A program made the translations under genes and the position numbers. A stretch of DNA of 28,953 nucleotides from Nemertoderma westbladi (taxonomy: Eukaryota > Xenacoelomorpha > Nemertodermatida > Nemertodermatidae). This document shows, one piece after another, positions 18,336 to 27,926 of the stretch. The notes beneath the pieces are model-generated. The model worked only from the letters and a program-made list of their open reading frames with translations. It did not search any database and was not told the DNA's origin. The number at the start of each line of letters is the position of its first letter. Within the stretch, counting starts at the first letter, position 1. The stretch spans positions 1 to 28,953 of the forward strand of contig JAUCBJ010007317.1 in the NCBI GenBank assembly GCA_032718475.1. The letters are read 5' to 3'.

Positions 18336-19261
18336 CTACTACTAGGTCGAGCGAACTCGGACAGTGGAAATGAGATCCTTCCAGGCTTCCCGATTCTCCA
18401 TAGTTGTCGCAATTTCGTTTCTCCTAAGTTCAGTATCCCTTTCAAGTTGATCTATATATGTTATGGCCGGTCGTCCACGACTACGCTTTCCATGAGTTGG
18501 TTGCCAGAAAAGTAGATCTGGTATGACCTCGTCTTTACTTCGCCAGCAGTGCCCACTGAATCTTAATCTGCGTTCACGGAGGGAGGTTGATACAGGTGGT
18601 ATTGTACCATAAAGCTCGGCGTTTGTCATGTGTTGTCTCCAGCTGATGTTTAGGGCTGCCCTTAGTAGTCTTGTGTAGGTAACCATCAATTCGTTGTTCA
18701 AGTGATTTAGTCAGAGTCCAGGTCTCACCCACATATAAAAATACACTTTCCACTGTGGCTCGAAAGAACTTAGTCTTCAGGTGCCTGGAGAGATCTGATT
18801 TCCAGATGGTATCCATTTTTGATAGAGCTACCCAAGCCTTTGCTTTCCTAACTTCTATGTCCTTTTTGCTACTCTCTATCCATGATCCAAGGTACTGGAA
18901 GTCATCGACCTTCCTTAGTTGATTATTATCAATGGTTGTCAAGTTTCCATCAACATTAAAGGTCATGAATTCGGTCTTTGTAGCATTTATATGCAATCCA
19001 ACCTCCTTAGCAGCCCTCTCCACTTTATTTAGTAGAAGCTGTGCATCTGCTAGGGTATTAGAGAGCAGGGCGATGTCATCCGCAAAGTCGGTGTCTGTGA
19101 CTGTAGTTGCCGGATATCTACTACTTCTGCGTTCTTGAAGTGTGAATCCCAGGTTTTCACCCTTTGTGGCCGTCCTCATTGCGTAATCCAGCACAATTAC
19201 AAATAGTAATGGTGCTAATGTGTCACCTTGCAGTACGCCAGCCAGGATTGAGAAAAACTCA
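18333..19261 (-). pseudogene. LINE family B reverse transcriptase, C-terminal part, frameshifted
   Basis: Minus-strand LINE with a (TAG)n tail at its 3' end (18333-18344 on the plus strand). The 5' truncation lies just upstream of motif B: the protein starts TEFFSILAGVLQGDTLAP, then has motif C DTDFADDIALLSN, FQYLGSWIESSKKDIEVRKA, KAWVALSKMDTIWKSDLSRH and ETWTLTKSLEQRIDG. One extra base near 18687 breaks the frame; the downstream frame (18701-18342) continues TRLLRAALNISWRQHMTN, RRLRFSGHCWRSKDEVIPDL and ends at VRVRST. It is clearly related to but distinct from family A (shared YLGSWI, FAGHC-like and LFWQP segments). Motif A and the endonuclease are absent. GTTTGCTA at 18328-18335 and 19262-19269 could be the target duplication, although the host repeat itself contains that string. 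Confidence 0.9.
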
Positions 19262-19550
19262 GTTTGCTAAACGACGTTTGCTAAGCCAATATATTACACA
19301 ATAAAAAAAATTCCCGACGTTTGCTAAGCCAATATATTCCACAATAAAAAAAATTCCCGACGTTTGCTAAGCCAATATATTACACAATAAAAAAAATTCC
19401 CGACGTTTGCTAAGCCAATATATTACACAATAAAAAAAATTCCCGACGTTTGCTAAGCCAATATATTCCACAATAAAAAAAATTCCCGACGTTTGCTAAG
19501 CCAATATATTACACAATAAAAAAAATTCCCGACGTTTGAGAAAATGGCGA
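19262..19550. repeat. 43-bp minisatellite, right part (about 6.5 units)
   Basis: Units start at 19272, 19315, 19358, 19401, 19444, 19487 and 19530, a strict 43-bp period. Each reads CGACGTTTGCTAAGCC, then CAATATATT, ACACAAT or CCACAAT, and an A8 run. TTACACA and TTCCACA variants are mixed. The array ends at GACGTTTGAG and a last partial GACGTTTGCG near 19550. Confidence 0.93.
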
Positions 19551-19663
19551 CGTTTGCGAAGTTTCTGAAATCACTATTCTGAAATTTTAACACAATTATC
19601 TGTGATCTTTTACAAACTTTACAAACAGCTGTTAAACCTCTTTACACAAATACCAAATACAGT

Positions 19664-20188
19664 ATATTCCAACCGCGGTCCATCGCCCCTCCTGTGACTG
19701 TCCATTGAGTCAGGGATACACCAACTATTCCAACCACGGTCCATCGCCCCTCCCGTGACTGTCCATTGAGTCCGGGATACACCAACTATTCCAACCGCGG
19801 TCCATCGCCCCTCCTGTGACTCTCCATTGATTCCGGGATACACCAACTATTCCAACCGCGGTCCATCGCCCCTCCCGTGACTGTCCATTGAGTCAGGGAT
19901 ACACCAACTATTCCAACCGCGGTCCATCGCCCCTCATGTGACTCTCCATTGAGTCCGGGATGCGCCAACTATTCCAACCGCGGTCCATCGCCCCTCCCGT
20001 GACTGTCCATTGAGTCCGGGATACACCAACTATTCCAACCGCGGTCCATCGCCCCTCCTGTGACTCTCCATTGAGTCCGTGATACACCAACTATTCCAAC
20101 CGTGGTCCATCGCCCCTCCTGTGACTCTCCATGGAGTCCGGGATACACCAACTATTCCAACCGCGGTCCATCGCCCCTCCTGTGACTG
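19664..20188. repeat. 61-bp minisatellite (about 8.6 units)
   Basis: GC-richer array with core CCAACCGCGGTCCATCGCCC followed by CTCCYGTGACTSTCCATTGA and GGGATACACCAACTATT. Substitutions such as CCACGG, CTCATG and GATGCG mark single units. The period of 61 rotates the reading frame, so the staggered 60-codon minus-strand frames here are a by-product of the repeat. No relation to the neighbouring 43-bp or 221-bp repeats is evident. Confidence 0.94.
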
Positions 20189-20379
20189 ACTGACTATCAG
20201 TGAAGTCCTTCTCATACAACACATCCGGGATTCATTCTATTCTATCTAATCCTACAAAATTTCTGCACATTTCAAATAATTTGTTGTTGCAAACATGCAG
20301 TGAAGATGGATGACCGTTGTAGGGAGGGTGTTGGCTACGAAATGTACTCTAGGACCATCATTAAACAACCTGATCTCTG
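20189..20379. other. Spacer between tandem arrays, nothing recognised
   Basis: About 190 bp of unique-looking AT-rich sequence linking the 61-bp array to the 221-bp repeat. Confidence 0.5.
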
Positions 20380-21035
20380 ATTGGCTAATCGGTTGATGTA
20401 AAACTAAGTAACATCCAAGATCTCGATTTCATTCTGCAATGGGAATATAATTCTTTTTTATAGTTATACACGATAAAAATGTTTAGATATGAACCGATCG
20501 GATGTTATTTGGCGACTGAATCCATTCCCTTACAAGCACTTGGTTTGCCCCTACATGGCACTTTATCAAGACCCCTTAGCCAACTGAATTCTGCTCTGTC
20601 ATTGGCTAATCGGTTGATGTAAAAGTAAGTAACATCCAAGATCTCGATTTCATTCTGCAATGGGAATATAATTCTTTTTTATAGTTATACACGATAAAAA
20701 TGTTTAGATATGAACCTATCGGATGTTATTTGGCGACTGAATCCATTCCCTTCCAAGCACTTGGTTTGCCCCTACATGGCACCTTATCAAGACCCCTTAG
20801 CCAACTGATTTCTGCTCTGTCATTGGCTAATCGGTTGATGTAAAAGTAAGGATCAAAGTTGCACGGTAAGGCTTTCATTCGAGGATGATATGAAATTGTT
20901 TCCTAATAATTTTCTTAGCATTCTAACATAACATAGAAAACATTTTGATTGTCTGAACTGATGGACGACACTTGGCTAATGAATCCATTTTCTGCCAAGC
21001 AATTGGTTTGCCCCTCGGTCAGCGATTTGTTTATA
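20380..21035. repeat. 221-bp tandem repeat, two close copies and one diverged copy
   Basis: ATTGGCTAATCGGTTGATGT occurs at 20380, 20601 and 20822, exactly 221 bp apart. Copies 1 and 2 are nearly identical throughout (CCAAGATCTCGATTTCATTC, GATCGGATG or TATCGGATG, CACTTGGTTTGCCCCTACAT). Copy 3 keeps the first 30 bp, then diverges strongly while retaining GAATCCATTTTCTGCCAAGC and TTGGTTTGCCCCT near its end. Copy 3 is therefore much older, or is a related element that was joined on. No coding content is seen. Confidence 0.88.
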
Positions 21036-21275
21036 GTTAGTTACTTACCTAAATGCTCTGCAATTGGATAACAACTTTAGTGGCCCTCTGAAGGGAGTTT
21101 ATGAAATAATTTCTTCCAGCTTTCACAACTTTCTCTACTCTAGCTAGTGAGGATCAATAATGCAAGTAACCCACATTCGTTGATTTATGCCCTACTATAT
21201 AGCTATTTCTGGATCACTCCAAACGACGTGCATTTTTTAGTAGCACAACCTAATAAATATGTCAATCTATTAAAA
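21036..21275. other. Left flank of the 3.3-kb tandem units, nothing recognised
   Basis: AT-rich sequence with no match at the corresponding position upstream of the second and third units. The boundary of the tandem duplication therefore lies at about 21276. Confidence 0.55.
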
Positions 21276-21295
21276 TTTATGTTTTATATTTACAG

Positions 21296-21421
21296 CTGCA
21301 GTCGGTGAGGCAGTGGAAAGTTTTCACATATTTTAAAGTGGATGCCGTGGGCGGTTGTAGGTGCGACGATATGACGGTTAGTTTGGCCGTGGCGCTTCCT
21401 GATTATTCTAGAATTGAGTAA
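21296..21421 (+). other. Possible small terminal exon or coding relic (low support)
   Basis: After TTTATATTTACAG, a plausible splice acceptor, 41 codons stay open to TAA, with unusually GC-rich content (PDYSRIE at the end, VGGCRCDDM in the middle). In copies 2 and 3 the seventh codon TGG is TAG, so the frame survives only in copy 1. No homology is recognised. It is also consistent with chance. Confidence 0.15.
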
Positions 21422-21500
21422 ATTAAACATTACTTTTATATATATCGATTTTATGTGTCAAAATGTATACCTTTGAATTTTGATGTCGGTAGCAGTAACT

Positions 21501-21547
21501 GGACAGTAGCACTTTTACTTTTACGAGTTGCCGTAACGCTACTGTCC
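21501..21547. repeat. 10-bp inverted repeat in the 3.3-kb unit
   Basis: GGACAGTAGC (21501-21510) and GCTACTGTCC (21538-21547) are perfect inverted repeats around 27 nt. The arms are conserved in copy 2 (24771-24817) and copy 3 (28152-28198), although the loop carries a substitution in copy 3. Confidence 0.7.
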
Positions 21548-22216
21548 GTATCGAGAAAGTATCCCAATGCCACTGGGCCCTTCCCTGTTAAGAATGTTAG
21601 CGGTTTAAACTTTGGCGGGCCCTAGGCGTGAATAATTTACAGGCCCTCCCTATACCCAATTTAAGATAAACAAATAATAAATAAATAATTTATTCCATCA
21701 GAAAGTATTAACCCTTTCCGTACCAACACTTAAAAAAGGCGGCAGTGTACCGCCCATGGGGTTCAAATGAAAGATTTAAAAATTTCGAAAATGGTTAAAG
21801 GGGGCATTGGGTAGGATTAGTAATAACATGTATATGGGATGTTCCATAGTGTCGGACGTTACCGACATCTGTGTATTTCTGGTTGTTTTACAACAAAAAA
21901 GTACTAAAATAAGAGCGAAAAGTGAGATTAGACCCACTTCTAACCATAAATGTCACGTGTAGCATTTAATTTTTCGAATTAGCAAATCATAAATTGGCTA
22001 TAAATCCAAACAAGATGAGGTGTCGGATGTTACCTAAAAACGAAACTTTTTTGACGAAAATTTAAATATCTTATATATATATTTTGTCCTCATCACGCAT
22101 TTTATTTTTATTATCCTAAATTCTTCGTCGTTATTTGTAATACAAAATTACGTATTTCATTAGATCGCAGAGGAGAGTTTGTAGAAATACAATGGCAATG
22201 AAGGCAACAGTTTCGG

Positions 22217-22300
22217 TGTTGGATGTTACGTGTCGGATGTTACGTGTCGGATGTTACGTGTCGGATGTTACGTGTCGGATGTTACGTGTCGGATGTTACG
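22217..22300. repeat. 14-bp minisatellite, copy 1 (6 units)
   Basis: One variant unit TGTTGGATGTTACG followed by five perfect TGTCGGATGTTACG units. Related single motifs precede it at 21850 (TGTCGGACGTTACC, part of an 18-bp palindrome) and 22021 (TGTCGGATGTTACC), which look like the seeds of the array. Confidence 0.95.
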
Positions 22301-22432
22301 TGTTTGTCCTTGATAATATTGAAAATTATTAAAATAAATATAAGATATAATACTTTTTTTTCAGTTAATTGAAAAGAGAAACCATCAAGCACAATATTAT
22401 AGTGTACATACATACAGTGTAACTGCATATAA

Positions 22433-23581
22433 ACATGTACAGAACGACAAGAGTTCACAAGAATTGAAAACAAATAAGTTGGTGCCAGTACCCAAGAAGG
22501 GAAACCTAACACTCTATGGTTCTTTTTGGGGAATCTCATTGATCTCGATTGCTGCAAAGCTATATACATTAGAATTCTATTAAATTGCATCAGGGCTCCC
22601 ATTGAGAGACTGCTATACAGAACATGGAGTCCATTCTGGCGCTTAGAAGAATAATTGAAGAGTTATCAAAAAGAAAGACAGACATCTGGCTGTTATCTTT
22701 GTTGACTTCTTCAAGGCCTTTGATTCAGTCTCTCGCTCACATATGTTCAGCATACTTTCATTATATGGGATTCCTGATGAAATTATTGCAGCAATCACAT
22801 CAATATACGATGGTTTAGCGACATTTGTGTCTATTTCTGACGGTGACACAGAACCATTTGAAGTGTTATGGGGAGTCCTTCCAGGGAGACACACTTGCGC
22901 CATTCTTATTCATAATTGTGGTTGCCCCCCCCCCCCCCCCCCCCCGAATAAACTCCATCCGGTCCATCCAATTCAGCAATTAGCAACATAAAGTCCTTTC
23001 CTTTATTAATATTTGTAAACAGTGGTAGGGAGTCAATGCTGGGCTCAAACTGCAGAGGATACCAAAATTTCTGGATGGTACTTTCACAAGAATGCTGCGC
23101 CGGGTTCATTGTGTCAAGTACAATGCACACATCTCCAATCAGCCTAACATGCGATATTTGATGTATTTTATTATATGATATGATAAATATATAAGGTGTT
23201 CCATTCGTCTAACCTAGCTTGACACTTTAACGGAACCGCCTCCGCTTTGTAGAACATTGCTTTCGCCGTGAAGACCATCCAGTGCATAATCTTGTGCTTT
23301 GGCGCCCTCATGGAGCAAATAAGCATGGTTGACAGCCCATAACTTTCTTGAGACGCATCTTAAATGACACTGCTGGCCTTGAAGATGCGGATGATCTAGC
23401 AAATGTCATGGGTGATAGGGAGTTGTGGCGGTGCAATTTTGGCGACAAGCCGGCACAGCATTCTTAATATATAATGCAATATATGTTTTGATGAAATTGA
23501 TTATATGATATGATGAATATATATTATGTATGTAATATATATAATGCAGCTGCAATGCAGCATGCCGATCGTAGTAGTAGT
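22433..23581 (+). pseudogene. Decayed LINE family A copy in tandem unit 1
   Basis: Collinear with family A from the region equivalent to 13538 onward: the KKGNLTLYG segment (about 22490), the ILALRRIIEELS segment (22624), motif A codons VDFFKAFDS in a shifted frame (about 22705), then FEVLWGV. At 22925 a run of 21 C and about 90 bp of foreign sequence replace the region that would encode motif C. Homology resumes near 23033 (the CWAQTAED region), is interrupted by AT-rich TATATGATATGAT inserts, and ends with CAGCTGCAATGCAGCATGCC and (TAG)n at 23572-23581. Many frameshifts; no function. Confidence 0.9.
22925..22945. repeat. Homopolymer run of 21 C
   Basis: An uninterrupted C21 run sits exactly where LINE homology breaks off (after GTGG..TTG) and foreign sequence begins. 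The same length is present in copy 2 at 26307-26327. Homopolymer length from sequencing should be treated with caution. Confidence 0.85.
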
Positions 23582-24545
23582 TGGTTAATCACTACCGAAT
23601 GTGAAAAAATAATGGCTACCGGTACAAGTAAAACGTAATTTTTCTAATAAAACTTGAATTTTGCAACCATTCTTAATTAATACATCTCATAAACTGTAAA
23701 CATACAATGCAAAGTCTCGAAACTGTGAGAATAACTACGGATTAATGGCAGATGGATACTCGAATCCACTGTAAACTCGTTGCGTTCGTTCTTTTTTTTT
23801 TTTACCAAACTTCCGATTCTATGTTATCTATTGCAGGACTACATGCGTACCAAATTTCGGTTAATTTCATCAAGGAATAACCGAGTTATTAGCGATCAAA
23901 AATTTACGACGACGACGACGGCAGACAACTCTTTAATGGCACCCATTTGCGAAGGCATCGCTCACTTCGTGGCTCGCCCCACATCTCACATACTGTAAAC
24001 ACTAGCAGATAAGAACAAAAACACTTCCTTTTTTATTTGCGGGTGCTGTAATATTTATTATCCCCGCATTCATATCATGTTCTTCGCACAAAAATTCTTT
24101 CAGTTGTGCCCATATGACAAATTTAATGGTCATCCAATCAGCCAACAGCTCTAAATTCAACGGTGGATTTGTTGCTATTCGCTGCTTTACCAATTAGCGG
24201 CAAATTTATAATAACCTCGTTACACCGTTGGTGTCGGACGATACGGTATACCTTTTACTTTGTGCTGTTGTTTTTTTACATTTTAATTTATTAAACTTTT
24301 ATTAATTAAAGCCGCCGGAGGCCTTTAGTCCGGAGATGAATGAATGAATTTATGAACTATTTAATAGTTACTTGCAAAATCTTCTTCGTAAAAGTGGAAA
24401 GCACACAAAATTGTATATATAACACATAAGAAACTAACAAGAAAGATATATACGCCTGGAACGTTTTTATATGTTGATTTTTAAATAGCAGATGAGCATT
24501 TATTGTGTGTTTCTCCGTGATTTGTAACTCAGGGTTACTCGCCAC
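23582..24545. other. Non-LINE remainder of tandem unit 1
   Basis: AT-rich sequence ending at the boundary with copy 2. It has a T12 run (23792-23803), an ACGACGACGACGG tract near 23907, and GGTGTCGGACGATACGG at about 24229, which resembles the 14-bp motif. Short open frames occur on both strands but have no recognisable content. Confidence 0.6.
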
Positions 24546-25486
24546 TTTATGTTTAATATTTACAGCTGCAGTCGGTGAGGCAGTAGAAAGTTTTCACATA
24601 TTTTAAAGTGGAAGCCGTGGGCGGTTGTAGGTGCGACGATATGACGGTTAGTTTGGCCGTGGCGCTTCCTGATTATTCTAGAATTGAGTAAATTAAACAT
24701 TAGTTTTATATATATCAATTTTATGTGTCAAAATGTATACCTTTGAATTTTGATGTCAGTAGCAGTAACTGGACAGTAGCACTTTTACTTTTACGAGTTG
24801 CCGTAACGCTACTGTCCGTATCGAGAAAGTATCCTAACGCCACTGGGCCCTTCCCTCTTAAGAATGTTAGCGGTTTAAACTTTGGCGGGCCCTAGGCGTG
24901 AATAATTTACAGGCCCTCCCTATACCCAATTTAAGATAAACAAATAATAAATAAATAATTTATTCCATCAGAAAGTATTAACCCTTTCCGTACCAACACT
25001 TAAAAAAGGCGGCAGTGTGCCGCCCATGGGGTTCAAATGAAAGATTTAAAAATTTCGAAAATGGTTAAAGGGGGCATTGGGTAGGATTAGTAATAACATG
25101 TATATGGGATGTTCCATAGTGTCGGACGTTACCGACATCTGTGTATTTCTGGTTGTTTTACAACAAAAAAGTACTAAAATAAGAGCGAAAAGTGAGATTA
25201 GACCCACTTCTAACCATAAATGTCACGTGTAGCATTTAATTTTTCGAATTAGCAAATCATAAATTGGCTATAAATCCAAACAAGATGAGGTGTCGGATGT
25301 TACCTAAAAACGAAACTTTTTTGACGAAAATTTAAATATCTTATATATATATTTTGTCCTCATCACGCATTTTATTTTTATTATCCTAAATTCTTCGTCG
25401 TTATTTGTAATACAAAATTACGTATTTCATTAGATCGCAGAGGAGAGTTTGTAGAAATACAATGGCAATGAAGGTAACAGTTTCGG

Positions 25487-25682
25487 TGTTGGATGTTACG
25501 TGTCGGATGTTACGTGTCGGATGTTACGTGTCGGATGTTACGTGTCGGATGTTACGTGTCGGATGTTACGTGTCGGATGTTACGTGGCGGATGTTACGTG
25601 TCGGATGTTACGTGTCGGATGTTACGTGTCGGATGTTACGTGTCGGATGTTACGTGTCGGATGTTACGTGTCGGATGTTACG
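25487..25682. repeat. 14-bp minisatellite, copy 2 (14 units)
   Basis: Same leading TGTTGGATGTTACG unit, then 13 units of TGTCGGATGTTACG, one of which is TGGCGGATGTTACG. The flanks are identical to those of the 6-unit array in copy 1, showing expansion or contraction by whole units. Confidence 0.95.
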
Positions 25683-25814
25683 TGTTTGTCCTTGATAATA
25701 TTGAAAATTATTAAAATAAATATAAGATATAATACTTTTTTTTCAGTTAATTGAAAAGAGAAACCATCAAGCACAATATTATAGTGTACATACATACAGT
25801 GTAACTGCATATAA

Positions 25815-26963
25815 ACATGTACAGAACGACAAGAGTTCACAAGAATTGAAAACAAATAAGTTGGTGCCAGTACCCAAGAAGGGAAACCTAACACTCTATG
25901 GTTCTTTTTGGGGAATCTCATTGATCTCGATTGCTGCAAAGCTATATACATTAGAATTCTATTAAATTGCATCAGGGCTCCCATTGAGAGACTGCTATAC
26001 AGAACATGGAGTCCATTCTGGCGCTTAGAAGAATAATTGAAGAGTTATCAAAAAGAAAGACAGACATCTGGCTGTTATCTTTGTTGACTTCTTCAAGGCC
26101 TTTGATTCAGTCTCTCGCTCACATATGTTCAGCATACTTTCATTATATGGGATTCCTGATGAAATTATTGCAGCAATCACATCAATATACGATGGTTTAG
26201 CGACATTTGTGTCTATTTCTGACGGTGACACAGAACCATTTGAAGTGTTATGGGGAGTCCTTCCAGGGAGACACACTTGCGCCATTCTTATTCATAATTG
26301 TGGTTGCCCCCCCCCCCCCCCCCCCCCGAATAAACTCCATCCGGTCCATCCAATTCAGCAATTAGCAACATAAAGTCCTTTCCTTTATTAATATTTGTAA
26401 ACAGTGGTAGGGAGTCAATGCTGGGCTCAAACTGCAGAGGATACCAAAATTTCTGGATGGTACTTTCACAAGAATGCTGCGCCGGGTTCATTGTGTCAAG
26501 TACAATGCACACATCTCCAATCAGCCTAACATGCGATATTTGATGTATTTTATTATATGATATGATAAATATATAAGGTGTTCCATTCGTCTAACCTAGC
26601 TTGACACTTTAACGGAACCGCCTCCGCTTTGTAGAACATTGCTTTCGCCGTGAAGACCATCCAGTGCATAATCTTGTGCTTTGGCGCCCTCATGGAGCAA
26701 ATAAGCATGGTTGACAGCCCATAACTTTCTTGAGACGCATCTTAAAGGACACTGCTGGCCTTGAAGATGCGGATGATCTAGCAAATGTCATGGGTGATAG
26801 GGAGTTGTGGCGGTGCAATTTTGGCGACAAGCCGGCACAGCATTCTTAATATATAATGCAATATATGTTTTGATGAAATTGATTATATGATATGATGAAT
26901 ATATATTATGTATGTAATATATATAATGCAGCTGCAATGCAGCATGCCGATCGTAGTAGTAGT
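25815..26963 (+). pseudogene. Decayed LINE family A copy in tandem unit 2
   Basis: Nearly identical to 22433-23581, including the same deletions, C21 run, AT-rich inserts and (TAG)n end. One of the few differences is AAAGGACACTG here against AAATGACACTG in copy 1. The LINE had therefore inserted and decayed before the 3.3-kb unit was duplicated. Confidence 0.9.
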
Positions 26964-27926
26964 TGGTTAATCACTACCGAATGTGAAAAAATAATGGCTA
27001 CCGGTACAAGTAAAACGTAATTTTTCTAATAAAACTTGAATTTTGCAACCATTCTTAATTAATACATCTCATAAACTGTAAACATACAATGCAAAGTCTC
27101 GAAACTGTGAGAATAACTACGGATTAATGGCAGATGGATACTCGAATCCACTGTAAACTCGTTGCGTTCGTTCTTTTTTTTTTTACCAAACTTCCGATTC
27201 TATGTTATCTATTGCAGGACTACATGCGTACCAAATTTCGGTTAATTTCATCAAGGAATAACCGAGTTATTAGCGATCAAAAATTTACGACGACGACGAC
27301 GGCAGACAACTCTTTAATGGCACCCATTTGCGAAGGCATCGCTCACTTCGTGGCTCGCCCCACATCTCACATACTGTAAACACTAGCAGATAAGAACAAA
27401 AACACTTCCTTTTTTATTTGCGGGTGCTGTAATATTTATTATCCCCGCATTCATATCATGTTCTTCGCACAAAAATTCTTTCAGTTGTGCCCATATGACA
27501 AATTTAATGGTCATCCAATCAGCCAACAGCTCTAAATTCAACGGTGGATTTGTTGCTATTCGCTGCTTTACCAATTAGCGGCAAATTTATAATAACCTCG
27601 TTACACCGTTGGTGTCGGACGATACGGTATACCTTTTACTTTGTGCTGTTGTTTTTTTACATTTTAATTTATTAAACTTTTATTAATTAAAGCCGCCGGA
27701 GGCCTTTAGTCCGGAGATGAATGAATGAATTTATGAACTATTTAATAGTTACTTGCAAAATCTTCTTCGTAAAAGTGGAAAGCACACAAAATTGTATATA
27801 TAACACATAAGAAACTAACAAGAAAGATATATACGCCTGGAACGTTTTTATATGTTCATTTTTAAATAACAGATAAGCATTTATTGTGTGTTTCTCCGTG
27901 ATTTGTAACTCAGGGTTACTCGCCAC
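26964..27926. other. Non-LINE remainder of tandem unit 2
   Basis: Same content as 23582-24545 with a few substitutions (for example GTTCATTTTTAAATAACAG against GTTGATTTTTAAATAGCAG). No gene recognised. Confidence 0.6.

Larger units (their letters stand above)
21276..24545 (+). repeat. 3.3-kb tandem unit, copy 1 (3270 bp)
   Basis: First copy of a large tandem duplication. It starts TTTATGTTTTATATTTACAG and contains, in order, a GC-richer segment, a 10-bp inverted repeat (21501/21538), seed motifs of the 14-bp repeat (21850, 22021), the 14-bp array (22217-22300), a decayed family A LINE (22433-23581) and about 960 bp of unclassified sequence. It aligns to copy 2 with offset 3270 before the 14-bp array and 3382 after it; the 112-bp difference equals exactly eight 14-bp units. 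Identity outside the array is very high, so the duplication is recent. Confidence 0.95.
24546..27926 (+). repeat. 3.3-kb tandem unit, copy 2 (3381 bp)
   Basis: Directly abuts copy 1 with no spacer and has the same order of parts. It differs from copy 1 by scattered substitutions (for example TGG to TAG near 24585 and GTGGATGCC to GTGGAAGCC), eight more 14-bp units, and one fewer T in the T-run (T11 against T12). Copy 3 shares several copy-2 variants (TAG, GTGGAAGCC, TCAATTTT), so copies 2 and 3 are closer to each other than to copy 1 in the left part. Confidence 0.95.

Noticed and set aside
19619-20224. Series of about 60-codon minus-strand frames
   Set aside because: Staggered by exactly 61 bp, the repeat period; a by-product of the minisatellite.
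21707-21775. TTAACCCTTTCCGTACC as a piggyBac-type transposon end
   Set aside because: The TTAA plus CCCTTT start is suggestive, but no matching inverted end or second TTAA at a sensible distance was found.
22282-22602. 106-codon minus-strand frame present in both 3.3-kb units (also 25664-25984)
   Set aside because: It lies antisense to the LINE relic and the 14-bp array flank; identical occurrence in both units only reflects the duplication.
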